Assembly: GCA_050747245.1 (NCBI GenBank)
Contig: JBOGNO010000005.1
Location: 186,001 to 250,000, forward strand
DNA from: JBOGNO01 sp050747245
GTDB taxonomy: Bacteria; Acidobacteriota; Terriglobia; Acidiferrales; UBA7541
Direction of reading: 5' to 3'
Length of the DNA stretch: 64,000 nucleotides
In this document: positions 51,144 through 60,826 of the stretch, piece by piece
Numbering within the stretch: position 1 is the stretch's first letter
Layout of the letters: each line of letters opens with the position of its first letter
Translations under genes and position numbers: made by a program
Notes under the pieces: generated by a model
The model's input: the letters and a program-made list of their open reading frames with translations, nothing else
The model's database searches: none
What the model was told of the DNA's origin: nothing

Positions 51144-52484
51144 TTACTGGATGCTTTCGGTCCAATTCTCAAGCGTGTGTTTCACCTTGCCCATGAACTG
51201 GTGGGCCACGGCGCCATCCACGACGCGATGGTCGTAGCTGAGCGTGAGATAAACCATCGAGCGGATCGCGATGGCCTCGTCCACGACCACGGGTCTCTTC
51301 TCGATCGTTCCCATACCTAGGATGGCCACATTTGGCTGGCTGATCACCGGCAAACCCATCAGGCCGCCGAAAACTCCGGGATTGGTGATTGAAAAAGTGC
51401 CTTCAGCGACTTCTTCGGGCTTGAGTTTCTTCGATCGGGCGCGTTCCGCGAGGTCATTCAGAGTGCGGGCCAAGCCGAGGAAATTCTTCTCCTCGGCATG
51501 CTTGATAACCGGCACGATCAATCCCCAGTCGAGTGCAACGGCGATGCCGATATTGATGTCGCGGTGCAGCACCACGTTTGTTCCGTCCACGGAGGCGTTC
51601 ACCGTGGGAAATGCGCGCAGCCCCTCGACGCAGGCGCGCACGAAGAAGGGCATGAAAGTGAGCTTGGTGCCGGTGGTGCGCTCAAATTCTTCCTTGGATT
51701 TCGCGCGCAGTTTGGCAATGACAGTCATGTCCACTTCGTCAACGGAATAGACGTGTGGCGAAACATGCTTGGACGCCACCATGTGCTCGGCAATTTTCTG
51801 CCGCATCACCGACATGGGCTGGACCTCGTACTCTCCGAAATAGATTTTCTCTCTTGGCACGGCCGTTTGGAGTTGCGGGTGAAAAACTCCGCCCGCGGCA
51901 CCGCGCACCGCAGGGGAGGAAGGCGCGGCTCCGGCGCGCGCACCGCCGGATTCGATGACGGTGAGAATGTCGCGTTTGCTGATGCGGCCCCCCGCACCTG
52001 TGCCGGTGAGTTGCGAGAGATCCACGCTGTGCTCGCGCGCCAGACGGCGGACCAGCGGAGAACTTCGGATCTTGTGGCCATCGCCTGCCGTTGAAGGTGT
52101 GGGCCGCGCGGCAACCGCTACGGGAACTGGCGCTGGTGGAGCAAGTTTCACTGCAGGAGCCGGCGCCACTGCTGCCTGTCTGGGTGCCGGGGCTTCCGGT
52201 TTCGGGGGAGCAGCGGACGCCTTCGCTGGCACCGAGGCGGGGGCGCCAGCGGCATCGATCACCCCGACCACCGTCTGAATGGGCACGGTCTGCCCTTCGG
52301 CGACTTTGATTTCCTGCAGGACGCCTGCCGCCGGGGAGGGGATTTCCGCGTCCACTTTGTCCGTTGAAATCTCGAAGAGCGGCTCGTCGCGTTCGACCTT
52401 GTCGCCCGGCTTCTTGAGCCACTTGGTAATCGTTCCCTCAAAAATGCTTTCCCCCATCTGGGGCATGATCACGTCCGTAGCCAT
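51144..52484 (-). CDS. 2-oxoacid dehydrogenase E2 (dihydrolipoyl acyltransferase)
   Basis: The 446-residue protein has one N-terminal lipoyl domain with the modified lysine at K43 (STDKVDAEI), a Pro/Ala-rich linker, a subunit-binding domain (SSPLVRRLAREHSVDLSQLTGTG) and a C-terminal acyltransferase domain ending in SYDHRVVDGA, with the catalytic His and Asp. It transfers the acyl group to CoA. It is the last catalytic subunit of the operon. Substrate (pyruvate or branched-chain 2-oxoacids) is not decided by sequence here; a split E1 favours branched-chain or Gram-positive-type pyruvate complexes. Confidence 0.93.
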   Translation of the reverse strand: MATDVIMPQMGESIFEGTITKWLKKPGDKVERDEPLFEISTDKVDAEIPSPAAGVLQEIKVAEGQTVPIQTVVGVIDAAGAPASVPAKASAAPPKPEAPAPRQAAVAPAPAVKLAPPAPVPVAVAARPTPSTAGDGHKIRSSPLVRRLAREHSVDLSQLTGTGAGGRISKRDILTVIESGGARAGAAPSSPAVRGAAGGVFHPQLQTAVPREKIYFGEYEVQPMSVMRQKIAEHMVASKHVSPHVYSVDEVDMTVIAKLRAKSKEEFERTTGTKLTFMPFFVRACVEGLRAFPTVNASVDGTNVVLHRDINIGIAVALDWGLIVPVIKHAEEKNFLGLARTLNDLAERARSKKLKPEEVAEGTFSITNPGVFGGLMGLPVISQPNVAILGMGTIEKRPVVVDEAIAIRSMVYLTLSYDHRVVDGAVAHQFMGKVKHTLENWTESIQ

Positions 52485-52506
52485 GATTCCTCTCCTCCCA
52501 AAGTCT

Positions 52507-53481
52507 TCAATAGCGTGCTAGCTCTCGCGCGGCGGCGGCAATCTTTTCCGTGTTGGGCAAAAATCGCTCTTCGAGCGGCGGCGCATACGGCACCGGCGTA
52601 TCGAGCGAAGTGACGCGTGCGATGGGTGCATCCAAGTCCTCGAAAGCCTCTTCGCAGACCAGCGCGGCGATTTCGCCGGCGATTCCACCCGTGCGCGTGT
52701 CCTCGTGGACGACGAGCAGTTTGTTCGTTTTTTTCACGGACGCGATAATCGTCTCGCGGTCGAGCGGCTGCAGGGTTCGCAGGTCCACGACCTCGGCGCT
52801 GAGGCCCTCCTTCTCGAGTACCGCCGCAGCTTCAAGAGACGCATGCATCATCGCTGCGTAGCTGATTATGGTGACGTCGTTTCCTTCCCGGCGTACGACG
52901 GCTTTGCCCAGCGGTATGGTGAATTCCTTCTCCGGCAAATCCTCCTTGATGCGTCGATACAGAAATTTATGTTCGAAGAAGAGCACGGGATTGTTGTCGC
53001 GGATCGCGGATTTCAGCAGGCCTTTGGCGTCGTACGCGGTCGAGGGATACACGACCTTCAGGCCGGGAGTATGAACGAAGTACATTTCCGGATTCGCGGA
53101 ATGAAACGGGCCGCCATGCACGCCTCCGCCGGAGGGCCCGCGCAATACCATAGGAACCGGAGCGCCCCAGCGATAATGCGACTTGGCGGCGAAATTCGTC
53201 ACCTGGTTGAAGCAGCAGGCAATAAAATCGATGAACTGCATTTCCACGACAGGGCGCAATCCCATGTAGCCCATGCCCACCGCCGCGCCGACGATGGCTG
53301 TCTCGCTGATGGGCGTGTCCACCACACGTTCCCAGCCGAAGCGCTCAAGCAACCCTTCGGTGACCTTGAATGCGCCGCCATAAACGCCGATGTCCTCGCC
53401 GATGCAAATGACCGCGGGGTCGCGCTCCATCTCCTCGAAGAGGGCCTGGCGAATGGCTTCGAGCATGGTCACCGTAGCCAT
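52507..53481 (-). CDS. 2-oxoacid dehydrogenase E1 beta subunit
   Basis: The 324-residue protein matches the transketolase-like beta subunit: ALFEEMERDPAVICIGEDIGVYGG, DTPISETAIVGAAVGMGYMGLRPVVEMQF and RGPSGGGVHGGPFHS are family motifs. It forms the heterotetrameric, thiamine-diphosphate-dependent decarboxylase with E1 alpha. Its ATG overlaps the E1 alpha stop (TGATG). Confidence 0.93.
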   Translation of the reverse strand: MATVTMLEAIRQALFEEMERDPAVICIGEDIGVYGGAFKVTEGLLERFGWERVVDTPISETAIVGAAVGMGYMGLRPVVEMQFIDFIACCFNQVTNFAAKSHYRWGAPVPMVLRGPSGGGVHGGPFHSANPEMYFVHTPGLKVVYPSTAYDAKGLLKSAIRDNNPVLFFEHKFLYRRIKEDLPEKEFTIPLGKAVVRREGNDVTIISYAAMMHASLEAAAVLEKEGLSAEVVDLRTLQPLDRETIIASVKKTNKLLVVHEDTRTGGIAGEIAALVCEEAFEDLDAPIARVTSLDTPVPYAPPLEERFLPNTEKIAAAARELARY

Positions 53482-54743
53482 CAGCGCTTCCCCTTGCCGC
53501 TCGCCAGCAACTTCACGCGTTTCGCTCGCTGCGAAGATTTCGCCGCAGATTTCCTCGCAGGCTTTGCCGAGCGCGCGCCGTTGCCGCCCGGGGATGCCGT
53601 AGCGGCTCGCCGCGACTTAGCGCCGTGGGAGTCCTGACCGGGCAATGCTTCTCCCTTGAGACTTCCAAACCCATCCACCTCCCAGTGCGCTTTCACGCTC
53701 GATTTCGGGGGCGTCACTTCTTCCACCGGCCGCTCCCAGCGCGCTTCGATCGTATGGCAGCCCTCGCAGTAGACGCCTTGTTCGGCAAGCTCAGGCGGAG
53801 GAAGTGGCGATTCCTCCGCAAATTTCTGGTCTTCATCGAGCTCCCGTTCGATGCGTGATTCAATCGCGGATTTCTCCTTCTCGTTCCACAGACGATTCTC
53901 GGTGAGATATTTCTCGAACCTTACGATCGGATCCCGCAAATGCCAGTAGTCAATCATCTCTTTTGGCACATAGTCGGCTGCGTCGTGCTGCGCGTGACCC
54001 TTCATCCGCATGGTCTTCACTTCCAGCAAGAACGGGCCGCGTCCCGCGCGGCACATCTCGACTGCTTCCTTCGTCGCGTCGTAAACGGCCAGCACGTCGT
54101 TGCCATCGGCGATGGAGCTGGCGATGCCGTAAGCCTTTGCGCGGTCGGCTAGATTCTCGATCGGAACCTGCCGCTGTACTGGCGTGGAGTACGCCCACCC
54201 GTTATTCTCCACCACGACGACGATAGGCGCGCGCTGTGCCGCGGCGAAGTTCATTCCTTCGTGGAATGCGCCCGTCGAGCTCCCGCCGTCACCGATCCAA
54301 GTGAGCGTGACGATTTTCTGGCCCAGGAAGCGGCCGGCAATGGCAACGCCGGTCATCACCGGGATCAAATCACCGAGCATGGAGATGGGAGACACCACGT
54401 GGCGATCTTTCAGGTCTCCAAAATGACTGGTGCCGTCCTTGCCGTGTGTGGGTGATGTGAACTTCGCCATGTGCTGTGTGAAAATGTCGCGCGGGCGGAA
54501 GCCCTTCACCAGCAACGCACCGATATTGCGGATCATCGGGGCCAACCAGTCGCGGGGCTCAAGCGCATAGGCCGTGCCAACGGAAACGGCTTCCTGTCCA
54601 AGACTCGAGTACAGTCCGCCAACGATTTTATTTTGCCGGAAAAGGCGGACCATGCGCTCCTCGAGCGAGCGGTTCAGCCGCATGAAGTAATGCAGCTCGA
54701 GCTGCTGTTCGCGGGTAAGCGAATGCTTCATCGCGACGGTCAT
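53481..54743 (-). CDS. 2-oxoacid dehydrogenase E1 alpha subunit with basic C-terminal tail
   Basis: The true start is ATG 54743, overlapping the lipB stop as TGATG; the frame is open further upstream but inside lipB. The 420-residue protein has the thiamine-diphosphate motif GDGGSSTGAFHEGMNFAA...NNGWA. After about residue 355 comes a linker and then a low-complexity tail of about 45 residues rich in Lys, Arg, Ala and Ser, which is not part of the family core and might bind nucleic acid or anionic surfaces. Confidence 0.92.
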   Translation of the reverse strand: MTVAMKHSLTREQQLELHYFMRLNRSLEERMVRLFRQNKIVGGLYSSLGQEAVSVGTAYALEPRDWLAPMIRNIGALLVKGFRPRDIFTQHMAKFTSPTHGKDGTSHFGDLKDRHVVSPISMLGDLIPVMTGVAIAGRFLGQKIVTLTWIGDGGSSTGAFHEGMNFAAAQRAPIVVVVENNGWAYSTPVQRQVPIENLADRAKAYGIASSIADGNDVLAVYDATKEAVEMCRAGRGPFLLEVKTMRMKGHAQHDAADYVPKEMIDYWHLRDPIVRFEKYLTENRLWNEKEKSAIESRIERELDEDQKFAEESPLPPPELAEQGVYCEGCHTIEARWERPVEEVTPPKSSVKAHWEVDGFGSLKGEALPGQDSHGAKSRRAATASPGGNGARSAKPARKSAAKSSQRAKRVKLLASGKGKR

Positions 54744-55486
54744 CAGGCCTCCACCACCGCCTCGAGAGTAACGGATTCGTGAGCTGCGAGATGCTCCTCG
54801 AGTGCGCTGCGTCCCATCGTGATCATTTTGAGGCCGAAAAGATCTCCGAGGTGCGCGACAATTCGCGGAGAGATTTCTTCCCGCGACACGGCACGACCCA
54901 AAAGCTTCTCCAAAGACGTCGTTTGCTTGTCGGCAATCCCGCAAGGCACAATCAAATCAAAATATCGCAGATCAGTGGCGACGTTGTAAGCAAACCCGTG
55001 CGAAGTGACCCAGCGACTCAAGTGCACTCCAATGGCAGCGAGTTTTTCGGCGCCCACGGGCGTCTCCACCCAAACACCGGTGAGCCCGGGCACGCGGCAC
55101 GCGACGATTCCCAGTTCCGATGTCGCGCGGATCATGGCTTCTTCCAGCTGGCGAACGTACCAGGCAACGTCGCGGCGAATTTCGGCTAGATTGAGGATCG
55201 GATATCCAACTATCTGGCCTGGGCCATGATACGTGATGTCGCCACCGCGATCGGTGGCGTGGAATTCGACTCCCATCTGGCGGAGGAGTTGATCGGAAGC
55301 GCGTAGATGTTCGCGACGGCCATTGCGCCCAAGGGTGATAACGTGCGGGTGCTCGCATAACAAGAACACATCGGGAACGTGTCCCGCCTTGCGCAGAAAG
55401 ACGAGGCGACGCTGCAGCTCGTACGCACGGTTGTAACCGATGAGCCCGATGTCAACTACCCAGCAGATTTTTTCGTCCTGCGCCAA
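54743..55486 (-). CDS. lipB: Octanoyl-[ACP]:protein N-octanoyltransferase LipB
   Basis: The 247-residue protein has the LipB signature RGGDITYHGPGQIVGYPI, Lys148 (AEKLAAIGVHLSRW) and nucleophile Cys182 in VPCGI. It moves octanoate from ACP to lipoyl domains, the first step of lipoate assembly, here on the E2 protein encoded in the same operon. No lipA is present in the window. It lies 9 bases after lpdA. Confidence 0.95.
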   Translation of the reverse strand: MAQDEKICWVVDIGLIGYNRAYELQRRLVFLRKAGHVPDVFLLCEHPHVITLGRNGRREHLRASDQLLRQMGVEFHATDRGGDITYHGPGQIVGYPILNLAEIRRDVAWYVRQLEEAMIRATSELGIVACRVPGLTGVWVETPVGAEKLAAIGVHLSRWVTSHGFAYNVATDLRYFDLIVPCGIADKQTTSLEKLLGRAVSREEISPRIVAHLGDLFGLKMITMGRSALEEHLAAHESVTLEAVVEA

Positions 55487-55495
55487 TTCCGTTCC

Positions 55496-56893
55496 TTATA
55501 CGTTGATCGAGAGGCCCCGGATGCTAGCAAACGCATCGCCAAGCCCCTCCCAAATGGTGGGATGAGCATGGATCTGGGCCATCATGTCTTCAATCGTGGC
55601 CTCGAGACCGATCGCCGTGACCGGTTCGGCGATAGTTTCCGTTGCTAGGGGTCCGATTATATGCACCCCAAGAATTTCTCCGTATTTTTCCTCTGCTACC
55701 ACTTTTATGAAGCCCTCATGTCTGCCGAGAATCGTCGCTTTGCTGTTGCCCAAAAAAGGAAATTTCCCTGTCTTCACCGTGTAGCCTGCCTCGCGCGCCT
55801 GTTTCTCGGTGAGGCCAATCGAGCCAATCTGTGGCTCGCAATAAGTTGCATTCGGACAGCGGCGGCGGTCAAACGGCTGCACCGGCTTCCCAGCCATCCT
55901 ACCGACTGCGATGATTCCCTCCATGGAAGCCGCATGTGCGAGCTGCGGCAATCCCGCGACGATGTCTCCGATTGCATACAGGCGCGGCTCGGCGGTTTCA
56001 AGGTACTCGTTCGCGTGGATGAAACCGCGCTCGACCTTCGCTTTCGCTTTGTCGAGGCCGATGTTTTCCGTCATCGGACGCCGGCCCACCGCGATGAGGA
56101 CCTTTTCCCCGGATATCGTCTGCGATTTGCCGATTTTGTCGGTAAAGGCCACGCTTGCGCCCTTCACATCTTTCTTGACGGAGTCCACTTTCGCGCAGGT
56201 CTCGACGCGGATGCCTTGTTTCTTGAAAGCCTTTTCGAGCTCAGGTGAAATCTCCTCATCTTCGAGCGGCACGACCCGCGGCAGCATTTCGAGAAGCGTC
56301 ACTTCGGAGCCAAATGTGCGATAAATCGAGGCGAACTCCACGCCTACCGCACCGGCGCCCACAATAATCAGCGACTTCGGAATCTGAGGAAGCTGGAGAA
56401 TCTCGCGATTCGACAAAATCGTCTTGCCGTCAATCTCCACCCCTGGCAGTGAACGAGCTTCCGAGCCAGTGGCAAGCATCGTGAACTGCGTCTCAATCTC
56501 GCTAGACTTTCCGTCTTTCTCGACCGAAACGCGACCGGGTCCGACAACGCGGCCCCAACCGGTCATCGACTCGACTTTGTTTTTCTTGAACAGGAACTCG
56601 ATGCCCTTCGCATGCTTTGTGACGATCTTTTCTTTCCGCGCCAGGATGGCGGGCCAGTTCACTTTCACATCCTTGACCTCGAACCCGAATTCCTTGGCGT
56701 TTTGAAAATCGTGATACAGCTCGGCGTGATGAAGCAATACCTTGGTCGGAATACAGCCGATGTGCAAGCACGTGCCGCCGAGAAATCCGTCCTTTTCAAC
56801 TACGAGAGTCTTCAATCCCCACTGACCGGCGCGAATCGCAGCGACATAACCGCCTGGGCCGCTCCCGATGATGACTAGATCATATTTGGCCAA
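55496..56893 (-). CDS. lpdA: Dihydrolipoyl dehydrogenase (E3)
   Basis: The 465-residue protein, from TTG 56893 after GGGAGGAT, has the FAD motif IIGSGPGGYVAAIRAGQ, the redox disulfide C42/C47 (GGTCLHIGCIPTK), an NAD-binding GAGAVGVEFASIYRTFG and the C-terminal HAHPT with the active-site His. It reoxidises dihydrolipoyl groups. It is the first gene of the lipoate-dependent dehydrogenase operon. Confidence 0.96.
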   Translation of the reverse strand: MAKYDLVIIGSGPGGYVAAIRAGQWGLKTLVVEKDGFLGGTCLHIGCIPTKVLLHHAELYHDFQNAKEFGFEVKDVKVNWPAILARKEKIVTKHAKGIEFLFKKNKVESMTGWGRVVGPGRVSVEKDGKSSEIETQFTMLATGSEARSLPGVEIDGKTILSNREILQLPQIPKSLIIVGAGAVGVEFASIYRTFGSEVTLLEMLPRVVPLEDEEISPELEKAFKKQGIRVETCAKVDSVKKDVKGASVAFTDKIGKSQTISGEKVLIAVGRRPMTENIGLDKAKAKVERGFIHANEYLETAEPRLYAIGDIVAGLPQLAHAASMEGIIAVGRMAGKPVQPFDRRRCPNATYCEPQIGSIGLTEKQAREAGYTVKTGKFPFLGNSKATILGRHEGFIKVVAEEKYGEILGVHIIGPLATETIAEPVTAIGLEATIEDMMAQIHAHPTIWEGLGDAFASIRGLSINV

Positions 56894-57221
56894 ACGGATC
56901 CTCCCAGCGGGCCTCGTCCCGCTCGATCAAATAGGAATGAGGTGGGCGCGAAAGCGGGGACTCACGATTGTTTCGTTCGTCCCGCACGAATTCTTCATTC
57001 TATCAGCCGTTCCGCAGAGCCGCAACTCTGCTGCGGCCGCGACGCAGAATCGGCCCGGAGAACCGAGGAAAGGGATGAACACTACTCGAGCACCCCGACT
57101 CCATTGGATTGAAAGTGTGCTGTCAAGCGCCCGTCAATACAACGGTTTGACATTTTTTTCCTCGGGCCGTACAATCGTAGGATTTTAGTGGGCCATGAGA
57201 GCCCGCTGAGGGACCAGAATC
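56894..57221. other. Divergent intergenic region between lpdA and the dksA-like gene
   Basis: About 330 bases. The dksA-side promoter lies at 57147-57175. No clear minus-strand hexamer pair was identified for lpdA. Short frames here lack recognisable products. Confidence 0.5.
57147..57175 (+). promoter_or_regulatory. Sigma-70 promoter of the dksA-like gene
   Basis: A perfect TTGACA (57147-57152), a 17-base spacer and TACAAT (57170-57175), about 45 bases before the ATG at 57222, form a near-consensus promoter. Confidence 0.85.
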
Positions 57222-57575
57222 ATGGATAAGAAGCGCTTGGAATACTACAAGAAGAAACTCCTGGCAAAGCGCGAGGAACTGGCCAGGATGATCTCGCGGA
57301 CCGAACAGGAGGGCCGCGAAGCAGATGAAGAAACGACGGTGGACCTCGCCGACAAAGCTGCCAACTCGTATACCAAAGAATTCCTCTTCGGCCAGACGCA
57401 CACAGACCGCTACACGCTTCAATTGGTGGACGACGCGCTCGCGCGCATTCGCGAAAACGAGTTTGGCGAGTGCCTGCAGTGTCACGCCGAGCTGCAGCAG
57501 AAGCGACTCGAAGCAGTTCCGTGGACGCGCTACTGCGTCACTTGCCAACAAAAACTGGAAGACGGACGGCTTTAG
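57222..57575 (+). CDS. TraR/DksA-family zinc-finger protein
   Basis: The 117-residue protein has an N-terminal coiled coil (RLEYYKKKLLAKREELARMI) and a C-terminal zinc finger with C84/C87 and C105/C108 (GECLQCH...RYCVTCQ). DksA-like proteins bind RNA polymerase through the secondary channel and act with ppGpp. It is shorter than E. coli DksA (151 residues), so it may belong to a DksA-like subgroup. Its strong promoter suggests steady, high expression. Confidence 0.9.
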   Translation: MDKKRLEYYKKKLLAKREELARMISRTEQEGREADEETTVDLADKAANSYTKEFLFGQTHTDRYTLQLVDDALARIRENEFGECLQCHAELQQKRLEAVPWTRYCVTCQQKLEDGRL

Positions 57576-57721
57576 TCCTTCCCCCGCTCAGGTTCGCTTC
57601 TCCAATGAATTCGTGCATTTCTAGCCCCTTGCGGCGCATCAAGGCATTGCGAAATTCCCTTTTCATTGGCTACGAGATGCGGTACTCTCGGCTCTTTAAT
57701 TCATAAGTTGTTAACACTTCT

Positions 57722-58489
57722 GTGAATTTTCGCCGCCTCTTCGATTCGCTTTTGAGCATCCTAGTTCCGGCGCCGTGCCGGATCTGCCAGGAAATGTTGG
57801 AAACGGCCGGTAGAATCCCGATTTGCACGGAGTGTCTTGCGAGCCTGGCTCCGTTGCCAGAACCGTTTTGCCAAGTGTGTGGGCGGCCTTTCCCTTCTGC
57901 ACAAATGGCGGCGACGGAGCAGCCGTTGTGCCACGCCTGCCGACTCAAGCTATTTGCCTTCGATCACGCTCGGAGCTTTTCGTTGTACTCCGAGGCTATG
58001 CGCGCAGCGGTTACACTTCTCAAGTATGAACAGGTGACTGGTCTGGGTGCGTGGTTCGCCGCTCGGCTCGCGGAAATCGTTGCTCGCGAGACCCAGGCTT
58101 TCGGCAGCGATCTTGTCGTACCGGTTCCCCTTCATCCCGTACGACAGCGCGAGCGCGGATACAATCAGGCGGAGTTAATTGCTCGGCCACTGGCCGCGCG
58201 CATCGGGGTAGGGCTCGGCAGTCGCGTGCTCATCCGGGTTAAACCGCGACCGGAGAAGTTGCTGCTTTCGCGCCGCGAGCACTGGGAGGCCGTCCGCGGC
58301 GCCTACGAAATTCGGAACGGGACAGACATTGACAACTTGCGTATTCTGCTGGTAGATGATGTACTTACGACAGGTGCGACACTTGACGCATGCTCCCGGG
58401 CGCTCAAGAAGGCCGGGGCCGTGCGCGTCGCGGGGCTGACCGTTGCCCGCGTGTCAAGCGTTTGGCTGGCTACGCCGCCCGGAAGATAG
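57722..58489 (+). CDS. ComF-family protein
   Basis: The 255-residue protein, from GTG 57722, has an N-terminal zinc-binding part with several CxxC pairs (CRICQ, CTEC, CQVCGRPF, CHAC) and a C-terminal phosphoribosyltransferase fold with LLVDDVLTTGATL. ComF proteins are needed for DNA uptake in competent bacteria; the exact step is unclear. The HNH gene downstream follows after about 80 bases. Confidence 0.9.
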   Translation: MNFRRLFDSLLSILVPAPCRICQEMLETAGRIPICTECLASLAPLPEPFCQVCGRPFPSAQMAATEQPLCHACRLKLFAFDHARSFSLYSEAMRAAVTLLKYEQVTGLGAWFAARLAEIVARETQAFGSDLVVPVPLHPVRQRERGYNQAELIARPLAARIGVGLGSRVLIRVKPRPEKLLLSRREHWEAVRGAYEIRNGTDIDNLRILLVDDVLTTGATLDACSRALKKAGAVRVAGLTVARVSSVWLATPPGR

Positions 58490-58569
58490 CTTCCGGTGTG
58501 ATGCTGCACATCTAAATTCGCTCGTTCTGCGTCTGATTAGAGTGGATTGCAGGCGCGCCAGGAGAGCTA

Positions 58570-59196
58570 GTGGATCATCGCTTTAAGGACGTCTTGAGGC
58601 CTCGACCAAGGATCGGGCCGATTTCCGGACCGGGCGATAATTTTGGGTCCCAAGCATTTTCTCGGAATTCCGTAAGACCGTCCGTCATGCAATCCCCTGT
58701 GCTGGTCTTGAATGCGACTTTTGAGCCCATTAATGTGACCGCCGTCCGCAGGGCGCTGGTGTTGATGCTGAAGGGTGTGGCCCAGGCAGAAGAAACGCAG
58801 ATCACGGAAGTCCATTCGACAACCAAGGCGGTTCCGGTTCCTTCAGTGATTCGACTGCTCTCTTACCGCCATATCCCACAACAGAGCCGCGCACTTTCCC
58901 GAAAGAACATTCTTCTGCGAGACCGCAATACTTGCCAATTCTGCCGCACACAATTGCCCGCATCGGAGTTGACGCTGGATCATGTAGTGCCTCGTTCGCG
59001 CGGCGGGCACTCGACGTGGGAGAACCTCGTTGCCTGCTGCTATGAGTGCAATAACCACAAGGGCGACCGCACCCCCGAAGAAGCCGGATTGCGCCTAGCA
59101 CGAAGGCCTCGCCCGTTCACGCTACACACTTCGCGGCAGTTGATGCGCCTCATTGGCCACAAGGACGAGAAGTGGCGCAAGTATCTTTTCTATTAG
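58570..59196 (+). CDS. HNH endonuclease
   Basis: The GTG at 58570 follows AGGAG and gives 208 residues; ATG 58687 (MQSPVLVLNATFEPI) is an alternative that matches where homologues usually begin. The HNH core has CQFC then LDHVVPRSRGGHSTWENLVACC and CNNHKGDRT. This widely conserved group is probably chromosomal rather than phage-borne; its role is not established. Confidence 0.85.
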   Translation: MDHRFKDVLRPRPRIGPISGPGDNFGSQAFSRNSVRPSVMQSPVLVLNATFEPINVTAVRRALVLMLKGVAQAEETQITEVHSTTKAVPVPSVIRLLSYRHIPQQSRALSRKNILLRDRNTCQFCRTQLPASELTLDHVVPRSRGGHSTWENLVACCYECNNHKGDRTPEEAGLRLARRPRPFTLHTSRQLMRLIGHKDEKWRKYLFY

Positions 59197-59326
59197 ACCC
59201 GCCTCAGGCATCTTTTTTCTTAGCTGCGCATCTATATTGGCAAGCCACTTCTAGGACACACCCCGGGAAGCGGATCTGGTTTATTCCAGACTGCTTCCCT
59301 CTCTCTTCGCATCGGTCGCTCGAAAA

Positions 59327-60802
59327 TCACATCCGGAAAACAACTTGGATGCCGCAACGCCAGTTTTCCGCGAGCCCGATGCGCGTCACCTGTACTTCGG
59401 GTGAAAAATATTTCAGCAAAATGTCGGTAGAGGGATGAAAGCGCAGCCCCGGGGCCACCAGCCATACCAGTGGCGGGCGTTCGTCAAGCGTGATGCCGCT
59501 GAAGTATCCATTCCGCTGAAAATCTCCTTCGCGCTGATGCCATCGCACACGCAACCAATAGTCGAGCGCCTGCAGAGGCAAATGCAGGTCCTCTGAAGCT
59601 TTCAACTCCATCACCACGAGGCGTCCCTCTCGGGTCACACCTAGAAGATCCATCACGCCGCGATCCCCCGCCGCGATGGCTGGCACTTGCGAATATAGCT
59701 CCCGAGGATTGAGTCGCGCATCAAGCCGGCTAGGATCGGCGGCGATAGTTGTCTCGAGCCATCGTTCCGGCCGTCCGCGGAATAATGAATGCGTCGGGTC
59801 CGATGCGAGGGGATTTCGGTGCAAGTCGAGCTCGCGCACCAGCGCCGACAGCTCATGCCGGTTCATTTCCGAAAGCGCGCGCCAGTTGTCTCCCTTGCCG
59901 AACATTATGGATCCTTCTCGCCAGCTCGCGAATTCCAGTCCCCGAAATCGAAACACCACTTCACGCTTGCCGGGAACTGGACGCGCGTCAATGGCTTCGC
60001 GATGCAGCGCGCAAATCTGCTCAATCTCGGCGGGAATGGCTGCCAGCGTGGATTGTGAATCGCGCCGGGGAACGATCCAACTCGCGGTGTTTCCCGCCAA
60101 CGCCGGATCGCAGGTCCGGATACGTTCGGATTCGGGTTCAAACTCGAATACTTCTATTTGCCGCGGCACCAGACCGCGCAGCCGTTGCAGCGTCGCGTTG
60201 CTGGAACCTGCTGGAAGGATCAGCCGCAATCCCTGAATCGGGCGGCGCGCGGCACGGCGGCGAAGCAGGTCCAACCACAAAAGGCCTGCCGCCAGCGCGC
60301 CGTCCATAGCCGCGGAATCCTCGCTTGGGGAAACGCCCAGAACTGCCCATTCGGCGCCGCGCTCAAATATCCGCCCGCGAACGTAGACTCCGGAAAGAGA
60401 ATGTTCCAGATCTGCCGCGGCTGTGAAATCTCCGATTTCCGCGTCAGGAAATTGTTCGGACAGCACGCGGCGAAATCGGCTACGGAACATCTCACGCGTC
60501 ATTCGCCGTTCTGATCGCGGCGCCCCAGCGGGCAAAATCTCCAGTTTTCCCGGCCGGGGATTCCCGAATCGCTGCACTTCTAAGATAATCCCTGCGGACG
60601 AACATTCGGCGATGCGCAGCACGCGGCGCGCCAGATTTCGGCTCTCGGACCAGAGATGCACGACGTGGTGCGTACCCTGCGGGCGAAGCTCGCTTTGAAT
60701 TTTGCTCAGTTCGACGAGCCATTCGCCGTCTTCACGCACTTCGACGCTGGCCGCCGATGTGATCTCAGCGAGGCTGCGCTCGAGATCCTTCCACGAATCC
60801 AC
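59327..60802 (-). CDS. Unknown protein with C-terminal PD-(D/E)XK-like motif
   Basis: The 491-residue protein is read from GTG 60802. The C-terminal region holds D385 (GVMDLLGV) and E399-L-K401 (VVMELKASEDL), the spacing of a PD-(D/E)XK nuclease, followed by a helix with QALDYWLRVRWHQ. The N-terminal 370 residues are not recognised. A membrane protein gene begins upstream on the same strand, 24 bases away. A DNA-repair or nuclease role is inferred from the motif only. Confidence 0.65.
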   Translation of the reverse strand: MDSWKDLERSLAEITSAASVEVREDGEWLVELSKIQSELRPQGTHHVVHLWSESRNLARRVLRIAECSSAGIILEVQRFGNPRPGKLEILPAGAPRSERRMTREMFRSRFRRVLSEQFPDAEIGDFTAAADLEHSLSGVYVRGRIFERGAEWAVLGVSPSEDSAAMDGALAAGLLWLDLLRRRAARRPIQGLRLILPAGSSNATLQRLRGLVPRQIEVFEFEPESERIRTCDPALAGNTASWIVPRRDSQSTLAAIPAEIEQICALHREAIDARPVPGKREVVFRFRGLEFASWREGSIMFGKGDNWRALSEMNRHELSALVRELDLHRNPLASDPTHSLFRGRPERWLETTIAADPSRLDARLNPRELYSQVPAIAAGDRGVMDLLGVTREGRLVVMELKASEDLHLPLQALDYWLRVRWHQREGDFQRNGYFSGITLDERPPLVWLVAPGLRFHPSTDILLKYFSPEVQVTRIGLAENWRCGIQVVFRM

Positions 60803-60826
60803 TGGGAGAGGCTTTGGTACCAGCCC

